The notes beneath the pieces are model-generated. The model worked only from the letters and a program-made list of their open reading frames with translations. It was not told the origin of the DNA and did not search any database. Shown here piece by piece: positions 19,101 through 27,300 of a stretch of DNA of 42,576 nucleotides. The stretch is from Bacteroidales bacterium (GTDB lineage Bacteria; Bacteroidota; Bacteroidia; Bacteroidales; M50B96). Within the stretch, counting starts at the first letter, position 1; each line of letters begins with the position of its first letter. The translations under genes were made by a program, and so were the position numbers. The DNA lies in the NCBI GenBank assembly GCA_021740905.1, contig JAIOYV010000059.1, forward strand, positions 1-42,576. The letters are read 5' to 3'.

Positions 19101-19951
19101 AGTTTCACCGTTTGATAATCGTAACCAGTATTGGCATTTACCACCCCACCGGTAACATACAAGTTACCTGAACCATCGATGCAAAGATCGTTTATTTGGT
19201 CGATGCCAGTACCAGTCGATGTAGTGGTTTTAACCCCTTTAAATGTACCATTTGAAGAGTCGAAATTAGCTACGGCATATTCCCATTTTGTAGCGTTCAC
19301 CTGGGTGCCTCCAGCCACAACCACAGTACTTCCATTCAATTCTATTTTATTGGCAATCTCGAAAAAGTGCAAGTTATCGTAAAAACTTACCCATTGGTAC
19401 ACACCTCCTCGGTCGTACTTCAAAACAAGGAAATCGTAGTAGGTTCCGGTTCGTGTACTTGCGCCGCCAATATATACATTATTGCTGGCATCGATGCAAA
19501 TATCGGTACCGAAATCGGGGCCGTATGCATTCCCGTTATAGGTCCTTGCCCACATAAGGTTGCCGTATTGATCGTACTTTAATACCACACAGTCGTTTTG
19601 GTTGTTGGCACTGGTGTACACCGTTCCGGTAAGGTACGCATACCCGCTGTCGCCAAAACAGATGGCTGCGGCTGCATCATCGCCATTACCAGCCCCAGTA
19701 TATTGCTCTGTCCACTGTAGGTTGCCACGCGAATCATACTTGGTAAGGAGAATGTCGTAATCGCCCGATGAATTTACGGTAGCACCACCAACATACACAT
19801 TCCGGCTGGCATCGGTTTCTGTAAAGGTTTCTAAAAACATGTTCTGCGTTCCGTTGGAAGTTGTCCACTCTTCAAAAACCTTTAAGGTCTGTGAATTTAC
19901 ACATACTGCGAGCATCATAAAGAGGCTCAGAAAAATTGTACTTTTTTTCAT
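16130..19951 (-). CDS. Large T9SS-exported SBBP beta-propeller protein, apparent two-part fusion
   Basis: The start is ATG 19951 (MKKSTIFLSLFMMLAVCVNS, signal peptide), giving 1273 residues; a start at 19999 would precede the signal peptide. Residues about 20-445 are some seven SBBP-type repeats of about 60 residues (YDFLVLKYDRGG, GNVYVTGYS, DYLTLKYNTDGDLIWKMTY). From about residue 450, after IIPPDDE, comes a domain like the DUF7948 region that normally begins such proteins (YTIDSKPVCYFWDDKVSYLL through IHCLFTGADSIKV). A second propeller follows (LEWSSYFGS, VFITGCTNN, WTTYFGGNGIDDTYTC). The end is a T9SS type-A sorting domain (IDIYPNPTEEILNIKLSD with GVYIVQL and final KKFIKL). The base composition changes at the same domain border. 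The function is probably cell-surface adhesion or binding, which is inference. Confidence 0.82.
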   Translation of the reverse strand: MKKSTIFLSLFMMLAVCVNSQTLKVFEEWTTSNGTQNMFLETFTETDASRNVYVGGATVNSSGDYDILLTKYDSRGNLQWTEQYTGAGNGDDAAAAICFGDSGYAYLTGTVYTSANNQNDCVVLKYDQYGNLMWARTYNGNAYGPDFGTDICIDASNNVYIGGASTRTGTYYDFLVLKYDRGGVYQWVSFYDNLHFFEIANKIELNGSTVVVAGGTQVNATKWEYAVANFDSSNGTFKGVKTTTSTGTGIDQINDLCIDGSGNLYVTGGVVNANTGYDYQTVKLNDSLDVQWTATYNNTDSLDDVARSIQVDASGNVYVTGYSLTQDEDTNIVTIKYNSSGAQQWVEEYNDDDYGCDKGEALIVDGSGNIFVAATYFNGSNSDYLTLKYNTDGDLIWKMTYNGLYNKNDEAKDICLDNEGDIIVVGQSCIGDDYQYITVKYSEIDVIIPPDDEIAQMAYTANFGQLADTGFNPVPDVKYYTIDSKPVCYFWDDKVSYLLADSNETNGLFDYYRIDMEFIEPASEIKVRAFDELNYYSNFFYSYIPEGRSRVKNYSKVIYNEVFDDIDLLISSNNRGPKLYYIIKPGGTPNIIHCLFTGADSIKVGFNEELILYTELGSIVYPQAKAYQIDSNGDPVNLAWQPEYDLNTNHLFFTIGSYNTSLPLVIEMNNGSALSSNTAIENLEWSSYFGSQFTNINDMISNGSNDVFITGCTNNLGGTMPGPYGYLNTNSGGYDAFIVKINNGIEVIWKTYYGGTGDEISTGIGLNSMGHIFISGYTTSELIPFKEPYGSYYDDENVYCSAGYNNDIFIAEFGIMGDNLLWGTFYGEDCADEKAYDLKFDNLDNLYIVGIGDLTTELCTLSVASNYTVGNGIILKFDSDRARKWVTLFDVDKINSIDCDDSNNIYITGVGTYNSGLTLNNDQDPGHSAITGATPGDDIFVAKFNSNDLLVLYESLGYGEGTGIAVDNSDDIVIKGFTSGSIVVQDYDDNSTLDYYEPIIPYYNPLDIPPSGFISKITGTGAAIGTIVWSSYFGTKSVDRIWNLLIDNNDYIYVVGQTHGGSYIGTTLPFPQTAPIYYYINDDKVGQNLNDDGFIARFNSEQVHMWTTYFGGNGIDDTYTCTVTNNSKLYIAGLTMTDNDNYLNDPDLQIPNIPYDDQNQNVLNDDIFNNCWQYVARFNIFSGPISIETYKSSDNIDIYPNPTEEILNIKLSDKIKGSTEIVVNSVAGKRVKSQLLKASDGEIRIDIKDLRPGVYIVQLINGTNCISKKFIKL

Positions 19952-20344
19952 AACTTTGTATAGTTTTAAATTTAACAAAGCCGGGGCGGGGTCACACAAC
20001 TTTGGAGGGTCGATGTGATTGCCCCGGCATATTTATTAGGAATTAATTTTACTTGTAATCATGGCTCTTTCGTTTCGAGCCGTAAATGCACAAAAAAAAA
20101 ACGATTAAAACAAATTTATCATTAAGTTTTTACAAATAAATACTAAATAGTTTTCAACAACTTTATATTCTGCAATTTACAATTTCAACCTCAGAAAACT
20201 CAGAAAAAAAATACGTCTATGGTTGTTTATAGGCTATTTAAGTTATTTAATACTTAAATATACTTAATGGATTTAACATAAAATTATTAAACCATGCTTT
20301 CAACTAAAATCCGTATACTTGGAAGAAATTAAACATCAGATGAA
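19952..20344. promoter_or_regulatory. Divergent intergenic region with GC-rich leader hairpin
   Basis: This 393-base region separates the divergent propeller and peptidase genes. GCCGGGGC (19980-19987) pairs with GCCCCGGC (20021-20028), and TCAC/GTGA lies inside, forming a strong stem 29 bases before the propeller ATG in otherwise AT-rich DNA. On the minus strand TAAATTTG (20111-20118 on plus) is a perfect -7 box, though no -33 box is at the right distance, so the hairpin would lie in the 5' leader. For the peptidase, TATACTTG (20314-20321) is a one-mismatch -7 box 24 bases before the ATG. Confidence 0.4.
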
Positions 20345-22102
20345 ATGAAAAAAATTGGATTTCTTTTAGCTTCTATCCTCTTGCTGCCTTTTATTGCACT
20401 TTCTCAAACTAATATGGCCATGTCGAATAGTGTTGCCGATGATGTGGTTCATGGCAATTATGACCCTGTGCTTTATTCTGCCAGCCAGGTTGTGAACCAC
20501 CCCGATTCCATCCTTTTGGGGATAGTCGATAAGATTTCGGAAGACAGCCTGCAAAGTTATCTTGAGCATCTCGAAACATTTTATAACCGGAATACGGGTT
20601 CCGACACGATTTCGAACTCATCAGGCATTGGAGCTGCCAGACGTTGGATTTACAGGAAGTTTCAAAGCTTTGGCCAACAAAACGAAAACAGGCTTCTGGT
20701 TTCGTACCTCGATTTCGACAAAGACGTTTGCGGAATGGGACATCATAAAAATGTGCTTGCCGTATTGCCCGGAGCCGATACCAGCCAACACGAAATCCTT
20801 TTGGTTGAAGGGCATTACGACACCCGCTGCGAAGGCGCTTGCGATACTTCCTGCTACACCCCCGGCATGGACGACAACGGGTCGGGAACTGTTTTGGTGA
20901 TGGAATTGGCACGGGTGATGAGCCGCTATACTTTCGACCGCACCATAGTTTTTGCCGCCACCACTGGCGAGGATCAAGGATTGCATGGCGCAAAAGCCCT
21001 GGCCAATTATCTTTTTATGGAGAATATCTCAATACTGGCAGTTTTTAATAACGATGTAGTGGGCGGGATAATATGTGGACAAACATCCTCGCCTCCCAGT
21101 TGTCCGGGGTTGAACGATATTGATAGCACAAACGTTAGGATATTCTCCTATTCGCCCTATAACGATTCCAGTTCGGTTTCACCCCACAAGCAATTGGCCC
21201 GCTACGTGAAATTGCATCAGGAAGAAAGGATCAACCCGCTATTGTCCACGCCCATGAATATCAACATTATACTTTCGGAAGACCGGATTGGGCGGAGTGG
21301 CGACCATATCCCTTTCCGTGCGCGGGGTTATACTGCCCTGCGGTTTTGCTCGCAGAACGAACATGGCGATGGTTCCGGCACACCCCCCGACCGCCAACAT
21401 ACCACCACCGATATTTTAGGTGTCGACACCTCCGTTCCTCCCGATGGGATTATCGACAGTTTTTTTGTGGACATGCCTTACTTACGGCGCAATACCATTT
21501 CGAATGGGGTGAACCTGGGCTTTCTGGCCATTTCGCCACCTCCGCCCGAACCTGATTATGAGGGTTTGCCAGATGGGATAAAGATATATATTACCGGAGC
21601 TGACACTGTTTATAACCATTACCGTGTGGGCATCCGGTCGAGTGGTTCGGGCAGCCTGTATTTCGATACTGTACTTACTTTCGTAAATACACACGAACTG
21701 GAAATACATGGTCTCGTGCAAGGGAAAAGCTATTTCTTCACGGTCATGAATGTGGAAAATAATGTGGAAAGCATCTTTCCTGATGATTATAAAATCCAAT
21801 CGCTGGATATTCGTGATAGCAAAAAAGACCAGGGCATTCACATGAATCAGAATTTTCCCAATCCGGGCGCAGGCCAAACCGAAATTATTATTGAAATAAC
21901 CGATCCCGGTTTTTATCAAGCACAAGCCAGCATCCTGGTGAAAGATATGTGTGGACGGACTGTTGACCTGATTCCCGTGGAGCTGTCAGAAAAAAATGTG
22001 ACCGTCGGATTAAACGCAAAAAATACCATGCAAGGTATTTTCAGTTATTCGCTAGTAGTGGATGGTAAGATTATTCAAACCCGGAAAATGGTGTTACTAT
22101 AA
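20345..22102 (+). CDS. Secreted M28-family zinc metallopeptidase with C-terminal sorting tail
   Basis: The protein has 585 residues with a signal peptide (1-20, ending FIALSQ). The M28 aminopeptidase core has all ligands in order: His157 and Asp159 in GHYDT, Asp177 in MDDNGSG, Glu209-Asp210 in TTGEDQGLHGA (base and ligand), Asp237 in FNNDVVG and His352 in DRQHTTTD. Family members bind two zinc ions and remove N-terminal residues from peptides. Extra cysteines around CEGACDTSC suggest disulfides and an extracytoplasmic site. A fibronectin-like stretch (about 410-480) leads to a T9SS-like end (MNQNFPNPGAGQTEI with GIFSYSL and final TRKMVLL). It is most likely a surface or secreted aminopeptidase for protein degradation. 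The gene stands alone on the plus strand. Confidence 0.88.
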   Translation: MKKIGFLLASILLLPFIALSQTNMAMSNSVADDVVHGNYDPVLYSASQVVNHPDSILLGIVDKISEDSLQSYLEHLETFYNRNTGSDTISNSSGIGAARRWIYRKFQSFGQQNENRLLVSYLDFDKDVCGMGHHKNVLAVLPGADTSQHEILLVEGHYDTRCEGACDTSCYTPGMDDNGSGTVLVMELARVMSRYTFDRTIVFAATTGEDQGLHGAKALANYLFMENISILAVFNNDVVGGIICGQTSSPPSCPGLNDIDSTNVRIFSYSPYNDSSSVSPHKQLARYVKLHQEERINPLLSTPMNINIILSEDRIGRSGDHIPFRARGYTALRFCSQNEHGDGSGTPPDRQHTTTDILGVDTSVPPDGIIDSFFVDMPYLRRNTISNGVNLGFLAISPPPPEPDYEGLPDGIKIYITGADTVYNHYRVGIRSSGSGSLYFDTVLTFVNTHELEIHGLVQGKSYFFTVMNVENNVESIFPDDYKIQSLDIRDSKKDQGIHMNQNFPNPGAGQTEIIIEITDPGFYQAQASILVKDMCGRTVDLIPVELSEKNVTVGLNAKNTMQGIFSYSLVVDGKIIQTRKMVLL

Positions 22103-22158
22103 ATTACTCTGGAACCGATTTTCCAATTTCCAATTTCCATTTTCCAAAACAACTCTGT

Positions 22159-22166
22159 TACATTTG
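22159..22166 (+). promoter_or_regulatory. -7 promoter box candidate for the DUF456 gene
   Basis: TACATTTG matches TAnnTTTG exactly and lies 49 bases before the ATG at 22216. No TTG is present 17-23 bases upstream, so this is only a half-supported promoter. Confidence 0.3.
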
Positions 22167-22215
22167 CATCTCGTTCTCGTTCTTCCTGTCAATTGAAAAC
22201 TCAACTTTAAAAAAT

Positions 22216-22728
22216 ATGGATATTGTACTGATTGCCCTGGGCATTATTTTTCTTTTACTTGGAATTGCAGGTGCTATCCTGCCTATAATCCCTGGTCCTC
22301 CTTTAAGTTATATTGGATTGCTGTTGCTTCATTTCACCTCAAGATATTCCTTCGATTCAAATTTCCTTTGGATATGGGCCGGTGTTACGGTGGTGGTGTA
22401 TGTGGCCGATTATATTATCCCTGCATGGGGTACCAAAAAATTTGGCGGAAGCAAAAAAGGGGTTGTGGGTTCCATAGTTGGGTTGATCCTGGGCATGATA
22501 TTTTTCCCTCCCTTTGGCATCATCATCGGCCCGTTTGTGGGGGCTTTTGCCGGAGAGTTGATTGCGGGCAAAGATCAATCGACCGCTTTTAAGGCAGGGC
22601 TGGGTTCGTTTATCGGGTTCCTCACAGGTACTCTACTCAAACTCATTGCCTCGGGCATGATGACCTGGTATTTCTTCGTGAAGTTGTTTGAGGGAAAAGG
22701 GGTCGAGGTGCTTGCGATGGCTTTGTAA
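22216..22728 (+). CDS. DUF456 family integral membrane protein
   Basis: This 170-residue protein is nearly all hydrophobic. A first helix pair carries GIAGAILPIIPGPPLSYIGL, then come VYVADYIIPAWGTKKFGGSK, two glycine-rich helices (GSIVGLILGMIFFPPFGIII and GPFVGAFAGELIAGK) and a final helix pair. These phrases are the conserved core of DUF456 (PF04306). The glycine-rich repeats look like tightly packed helices, but the function of the family is not known. It lies 113 bases after the peptidase with its own possible -7 box, and it converges on the ATPase gene through a small hairpin. Confidence 0.85.
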   Translation: MDIVLIALGIIFLLLGIAGAILPIIPGPPLSYIGLLLLHFTSRYSFDSNFLWIWAGVTVVVYVADYIIPAWGTKKFGGSKKGVVGSIVGLILGMIFFPPFGIIIGPFVGAFAGELIAGKDQSTAFKAGLGSFIGFLTGTLLKLIASGMMTWYFFVKLFEGKGVEVLAMAL

Positions 22729-22762
22729 TTCATATATCAATAAATCTGGTACAATAATGGCG

Positions 22763-22777
22763 GCCCTGTCTTAGGGC
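22763..22777. terminator. Small hairpin between convergent genes
   Basis: GCCCT (22763-22767) and AGGGC (22773-22777) form a short stem between the DUF456 stop and the ATPase stop. It is weak, with A/T-rich flanks, and could act on either strand. Confidence 0.35.
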
Positions 22778-22792
22778 TTGTTCAAAAATATT

Positions 22793-24115
22793 TTAATCCC
22801 TAAACAAGTCTATAATTTTCTTTGTGTGATCTGCCATAAACATGGGGATATTTACGAGACCACCATCGAGTTTCAGGTTTTTCATCGAATAGCGGATCCT
22901 GAGAGGTGGGCTATATTGTTTATGAAATAGTGTCAGGCTTTTCCCTCTTACATTTTCATCCGATTTTACTTCCACAGGGATAATTTCATTTTTGTATTGA
23001 AGGATAAAATCGACCTCCGCCTTGTTCTCCGAGGTCCAGTAGCGGGGCAATACTTCAAATTGTGAAACAAGGCTTTGGAGCACATAGTTCTCGCTCAAAG
23101 CCCCTTTAAATTCGGTAAACAGGCGGTTCCCCTCACGGATGGCAATCGGGTCGAGCATGGAGAGGCTACGCAAAATGCCCACATCAACCAGATAGATCTT
23201 GAATGCACTCAAATCATCATAAGCCGAAAGGGGCATTGATGGATTTGAAATGCGATGGATTATATGCACCAACCCGGCATTTGAAAGCCATTGCAGTGCA
23301 TCTTCGTATTCTCTTGCCCTCGCCCCCTGTTTTACAGTTTGATATAGGAATTTTTTATTCTCCCTTGCCAATTGACCAGGGATAGAAGCCCAAACGTACC
23401 CTATTTTGGGAATATCCTTTTTTTCCGCATGTTTCGAAAAGTCGAGCGTATAAGCCCGTAATAAGTTGTTGAGCACCTGCCCGGTTTGTTGCACATCATG
23501 GGTTTCGAGGAGTTTTGCAACAGCCTCCGGCATCCCACCACTGATGAAATACATTTTGAGTTTTTCGACCAATTGGCTAAAGAAAATATCGGGGAGAGGG
23601 TCAATCGCATCAATGCTGGTTAGATAATCGGCCAATTGGGGATCGGCGGCGGCTAAAAATTCGTTGAAAGTCACAGGGTGGATAGTAAGGAAATCGACCT
23701 TTCCTACCGGGAACGACAAGCCCTGCGACAAGGCCACGCCCAACAGCGAACCCGCACCGGCAATGGCAAATCCGGGAGCTTTTTCGCAAAAGTATTTCAG
23801 CGAGTTGAGGGCCTCGTTACATTCTTGTATTTCATCAAAAATAATTAATGTTGATTGCGCTTGAATAGCTTTTCCGTGTACCAGCGAAAGGTTTTGGATA
23901 ATCCGCGCCGTGTCTTTCGACGATTGAAAAAACTGTTTCAGTTCAGGTTGTTCCTCAAAATTGAAATAGGCCACATCCTCAAAATACTTGTTCCCAAATT
24001 GCTCTAATATCCAGGTTTTACCAGTCTGCCTTGCTCCCTGCAATATCAATGGTTTTCGGTCGGGTGACGACTTCCATGCAATTAAGCTATTTTCAATATC
24101 CCTTTGTATTATCAT
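22793..24115 (-). CDS. AAA_14/DUF4143 family ATPase
   Basis: The start is ATG 24115 (440 residues); the TTG at 24127 lies inside an upstream palindromic repeat. Walker A is GARQTGKT (27-34) and Walker B is TLIIFDEIQE (about 90). The C-terminal DUF4143 part ends with ENKAEVDFILQYKNEIIPVE followed by VKS, which has the spacing of a PD-(D/E)xK nuclease-like core (E-x-D, then E-V-K). Such proteins are very common in Bacteroidota and archaea, usually as single genes. Their function is unproven; some authors treat them as mobile or defence-related. No partner gene is adjacent. The two copies of a long palindromic element directly upstream suggest self-regulation. Confidence 0.9.
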   Translation of the reverse strand: MIIQRDIENSLIAWKSSPDRKPLILQGARQTGKTWILEQFGNKYFEDVAYFNFEEQPELKQFFQSSKDTARIIQNLSLVHGKAIQAQSTLIIFDEIQECNEALNSLKYFCEKAPGFAIAGAGSLLGVALSQGLSFPVGKVDFLTIHPVTFNEFLAAADPQLADYLTSIDAIDPLPDIFFSQLVEKLKMYFISGGMPEAVAKLLETHDVQQTGQVLNNLLRAYTLDFSKHAEKKDIPKIGYVWASIPGQLARENKKFLYQTVKQGARAREYEDALQWLSNAGLVHIIHRISNPSMPLSAYDDLSAFKIYLVDVGILRSLSMLDPIAIREGNRLFTEFKGALSENYVLQSLVSQFEVLPRYWTSENKAEVDFILQYKNEIIPVEVKSDENVRGKSLTLFHKQYSPPLRIRYSMKNLKLDGGLVNIPMFMADHTKKIIDLFRD

Positions 24116-24118
24116 AAA

Positions 24119-24294
24119 ATCACACAATTGATGCCGATTATGTGTAAAAAATCACATAATCGGCACTAAACTTTGGCAAAGCTATGAAATATTTTTTGAT
24201 ATGGTTTATTTTCACTTCCTAAATATCACACAATTGATGTCGATTTTGTGTAAAAAATCACATAATCGGCATCAAACATTGGCAAATATCTGAA
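24119..24294 (-). promoter_or_regulatory. Duplicated palindromic operator-like element upstream of the ATPase
   Basis: Two direct copies of about 70 bases (24119-24188 and 24225-24294, offset 106) differ at few positions. Copy 1 contains a perfect 13-base inverted repeat, TGCCGATTATGTG (24132-24144) with CACATAATCGGCA (24153-24165), spacer 8. Copy 2 keeps the palindrome with one change in an arm. On the minus strand copy 1 also has TAGCTTTG (24177-24184 on plus), a perfect -7 box. The palindrome would therefore fall just downstream of the transcription start, where a repressor could bind. The equivalent box in copy 2 is damaged. Confidence 0.6.
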
Positions 24295-24336
24295 ACCCGC
24301 CAAAATCTGGAGGAAGGTCAGGAGCCTCTCTTAAAG

Positions 24337-24373
24337 CAAGTCGGAGCGCCAATTGAAGTCGCGCCCCGACTTG
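24337..24373 (-). terminator. Hairpin downstream of the SprB-repeat gene
   Basis: CAAGTCGGAGCGC (24337-24349) pairs with GCGCCCCGACTTG (24361-24373) with one mismatch around an 11-base loop, 21 bases after the stop of the large gene. It separates that gene from the ATPase promoter. Confidence 0.6.
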
Positions 24374-24394
24374 GCATAAGTTGGCGATATAGGA

Positions 24395-27300
24395 CTACTG
24401 TTTAATAAACTTCACCACCGCCACATCCTTATCGCTCCTCACCTTCAACAAATAAATCCCTGCAACATATCCCGCCAAATCAACCTGCAGGCTGTTTTGT
24501 TTTTCTTTTGATGATGAAAACAGGCTGTTTTGTTTCGTGCCTAATTGAGAGAATATTTCGAGTGTTTCAATCTTTCCAAAATCCGAAGGCAAAACCACAT
24601 TCAATTTATCATGTACCGGGTTGGGGTAAAGTAGGATGTTGCTCTTAACGTCCACCGGGTTTATGCCGATAACCTGCCCCTCGTTCAACAGGAAAGAAAG
24701 ATTATCGGATGTAGGATTGTTGGCATCCAGTATCACTTCGATATGTTCTGACTGTAGCCCGGCCTTTTCCACTTTCACGAAATAGGTTCCGTACTCCAGG
24801 TTTTCGTAGTTGAAAATTCCCTGTGCATCGGTTAGGCGAAAGTCGATGGGATGTTGCAGGCTGTCGAACAAAAGGATGGGGATATTGCGGGCAGGATCCC
24901 CATTGTTTTTGGTGGATGGCGGGAACCATTCGTTGTCGAAAACTGCCGGGTTGTAGCTGGCATCGTCGCCCACGTTGATTATTCCCGAAATACTGGCCGT
25001 TCCTGTGGCATAAGGAATAACCGGGTCGATGGTAATGTCGATGCCGGTGGTGTTGGCCTGCACGTGAACCCAGTTGGCCGATTGCCAATTGTTTTGAGTG
25101 GGGAAATAGCCCGGGATGCCCCAATCGTGGCCTGGTTGAGGGATGGCGTAACAGAGATAGTTCCCGGTTTTCAGCCCGTCGATTTTATAGTTGCCATTTA
25201 CCACCAGCCCTTTCTTGACGGCATAATAACCCTGGGCTGTCTGTTCGTAAACCACTACCATGCCCAGATCAAGGTTCGATTTGGTGGTGGTGGAAACCGT
25301 TCCCGACAGGCTGTTGGTATAAAGGGAGTCGATGCCCGAACTGCCCGAAACGGCAAAATGTTGCTGATTGGGATAGCCAGGCAAGTACACCGCCACAGCA
25401 TCGTGTACTAAATCTTCGGAGGCATCCCAGATTTTCCAGGCGAACTCATCACCCGTCAGAAATCCATCCAGATCGCTTGTACCTGCATCATCGCCATACG
25501 CCACAAAACTGACTGCCTGGTTTTGCCACACAGCATAGCCGCCACATTTTTGAGTCCCTACTGAATCGTAAAACACCCCAACAAAATCGTAGGTGCTGAG
25601 GGCAACGCCATTCAGCAATAAATTGGCAAATGCCGGGATTTCGATAGTGTGTTGGTTAGCTGTTGCGATTACAGGCCAGTCGGGCGTATATACGAAATCC
25701 ACAAAATGACTTCCAACTTGCTGACAACCATTCGCATCGCTTACGGTGCAGGTATAAAGCCCATAGACTACCGAAGTGATACTGGAATGGGTAGAGCCGG
25801 TGCTCCATAAATAGGTGTAAGGCAATATTCCACCTGTCACAATGATGACCATAAAAGTGGAATCGTTTGGATCGGGGTAAAGGGCACCTGCTGTGATATT
25901 CAATAATATTTCGGTTGGCTGGGTAATTTCAAAACTCAATATCAGCGAACTGTCCACATCACTCACGGTAAGCCAATACATCCCTGCGCAAAGGTTATCG
26001 ACCACCATTGTGGTTTCGCCGTTCGACCAGGCAAAGTTAAGGGGAGGGATTCCCCCGGTGGCCGTAACGGCAATCGAGCCGTCGCAAGTTCCAAAACAGG
26101 TGGCATTTTCGATGGTCCCGTTTACCACAATGGGCGGAGGTGGCGGGCTGCTCAGTTCAAATATTTCGACTGTGTCGCAGCCATTGGCATCGGACACAAG
26201 CAATTCGTATTGCCCTGCCGGGATGTTGGCCAGGTCTTCGGTGGTTAATCCCACAGTCCAGAAATAAGTGTAAGGGGGTGTGCCTCCAGACACAGTTACA
26301 TCGATGCTCCCATCGCTGGCTCCCCAGGTGCTTACCCCGAAGCCGCCATAATCGCTCATAATCCCTGAAATGGAAATTGGGTCGGGTTCGAGGATGGTGA
26401 AGGAGGCAGTGGTGTAGGTGGGCGTAGGGGTGTAAGAGCCATAATAAGTTGTTTGCCAGGAATATCCTCCAGCACTAAAAGTTCCTTGAAAAAATTGAGG
26501 GTTGAAATTTAAAACATCCATGTCCACTATATTACCATCAGATAGTCTCCATAGTTTATAATAAATGCTATCCCCTTGTGCGAATCCATCTTTATCTGGG
26601 GTTAAGGGATTGTCTCCGAAAGCCAATAGTCCAAAATTCCAATCAATATTTGCATAACCACCACATTTCAGTTCATTTCCATCAAGAAAGAATACACCAA
26701 AGAAATCACCATAATCATTTCCGGTACTGTCAATTTGAACCGATCCATTTACATGCATATAAGTTCCAGTGGTTTCATAACTCCACGGCATTAACTGGTA
26801 ACCATTTAATGCATCCATAACAGATAATTCATAGTTTCCTTCGACGAGGTTGTTAATGTCCTCAATGGTATCACCATTATTCCACAAATAATAATAGGGT
26901 GAAATTCCTCCCAAAACGTTCACATCAATCTGACCATTTCCCAGTCCATTACAAGAAATATTGGAAATAATAGTATTAATAGATATTGAATCGGGCACAT
27001 AGGAATACCCAAGAGAAAATATTTCTTCAAAACTACAACCATTAGCATCAAGTACTGTAACTTCATAATTTCCTATTGATAAGGAATCTACTATGGCAGT
27101 TTCAACAACACCATTACTCCATATAAAATAATAAGGAACAACCCCACCTTCCGGTATTAAATCAATAGCCCCACTAAAAGGATCTAAAGGATCGACATTT
27201 GTAATAGTTGGAGTAATTCCAAGTGTATCTGGTTCTGTAATTTCAAAATCAAGAATCAAAGAGTTGTAGGTATCATAAATGGTAACATAATAGAATCCAG

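Noticed and set aside
24119-24294. CRISPR-like array because of repeated palindromic units.
   Set aside because: Only two units, of about 70 bases, 106 apart, ending at a gene start; this is a promoter/operator duplication, not a repeat-spacer array.
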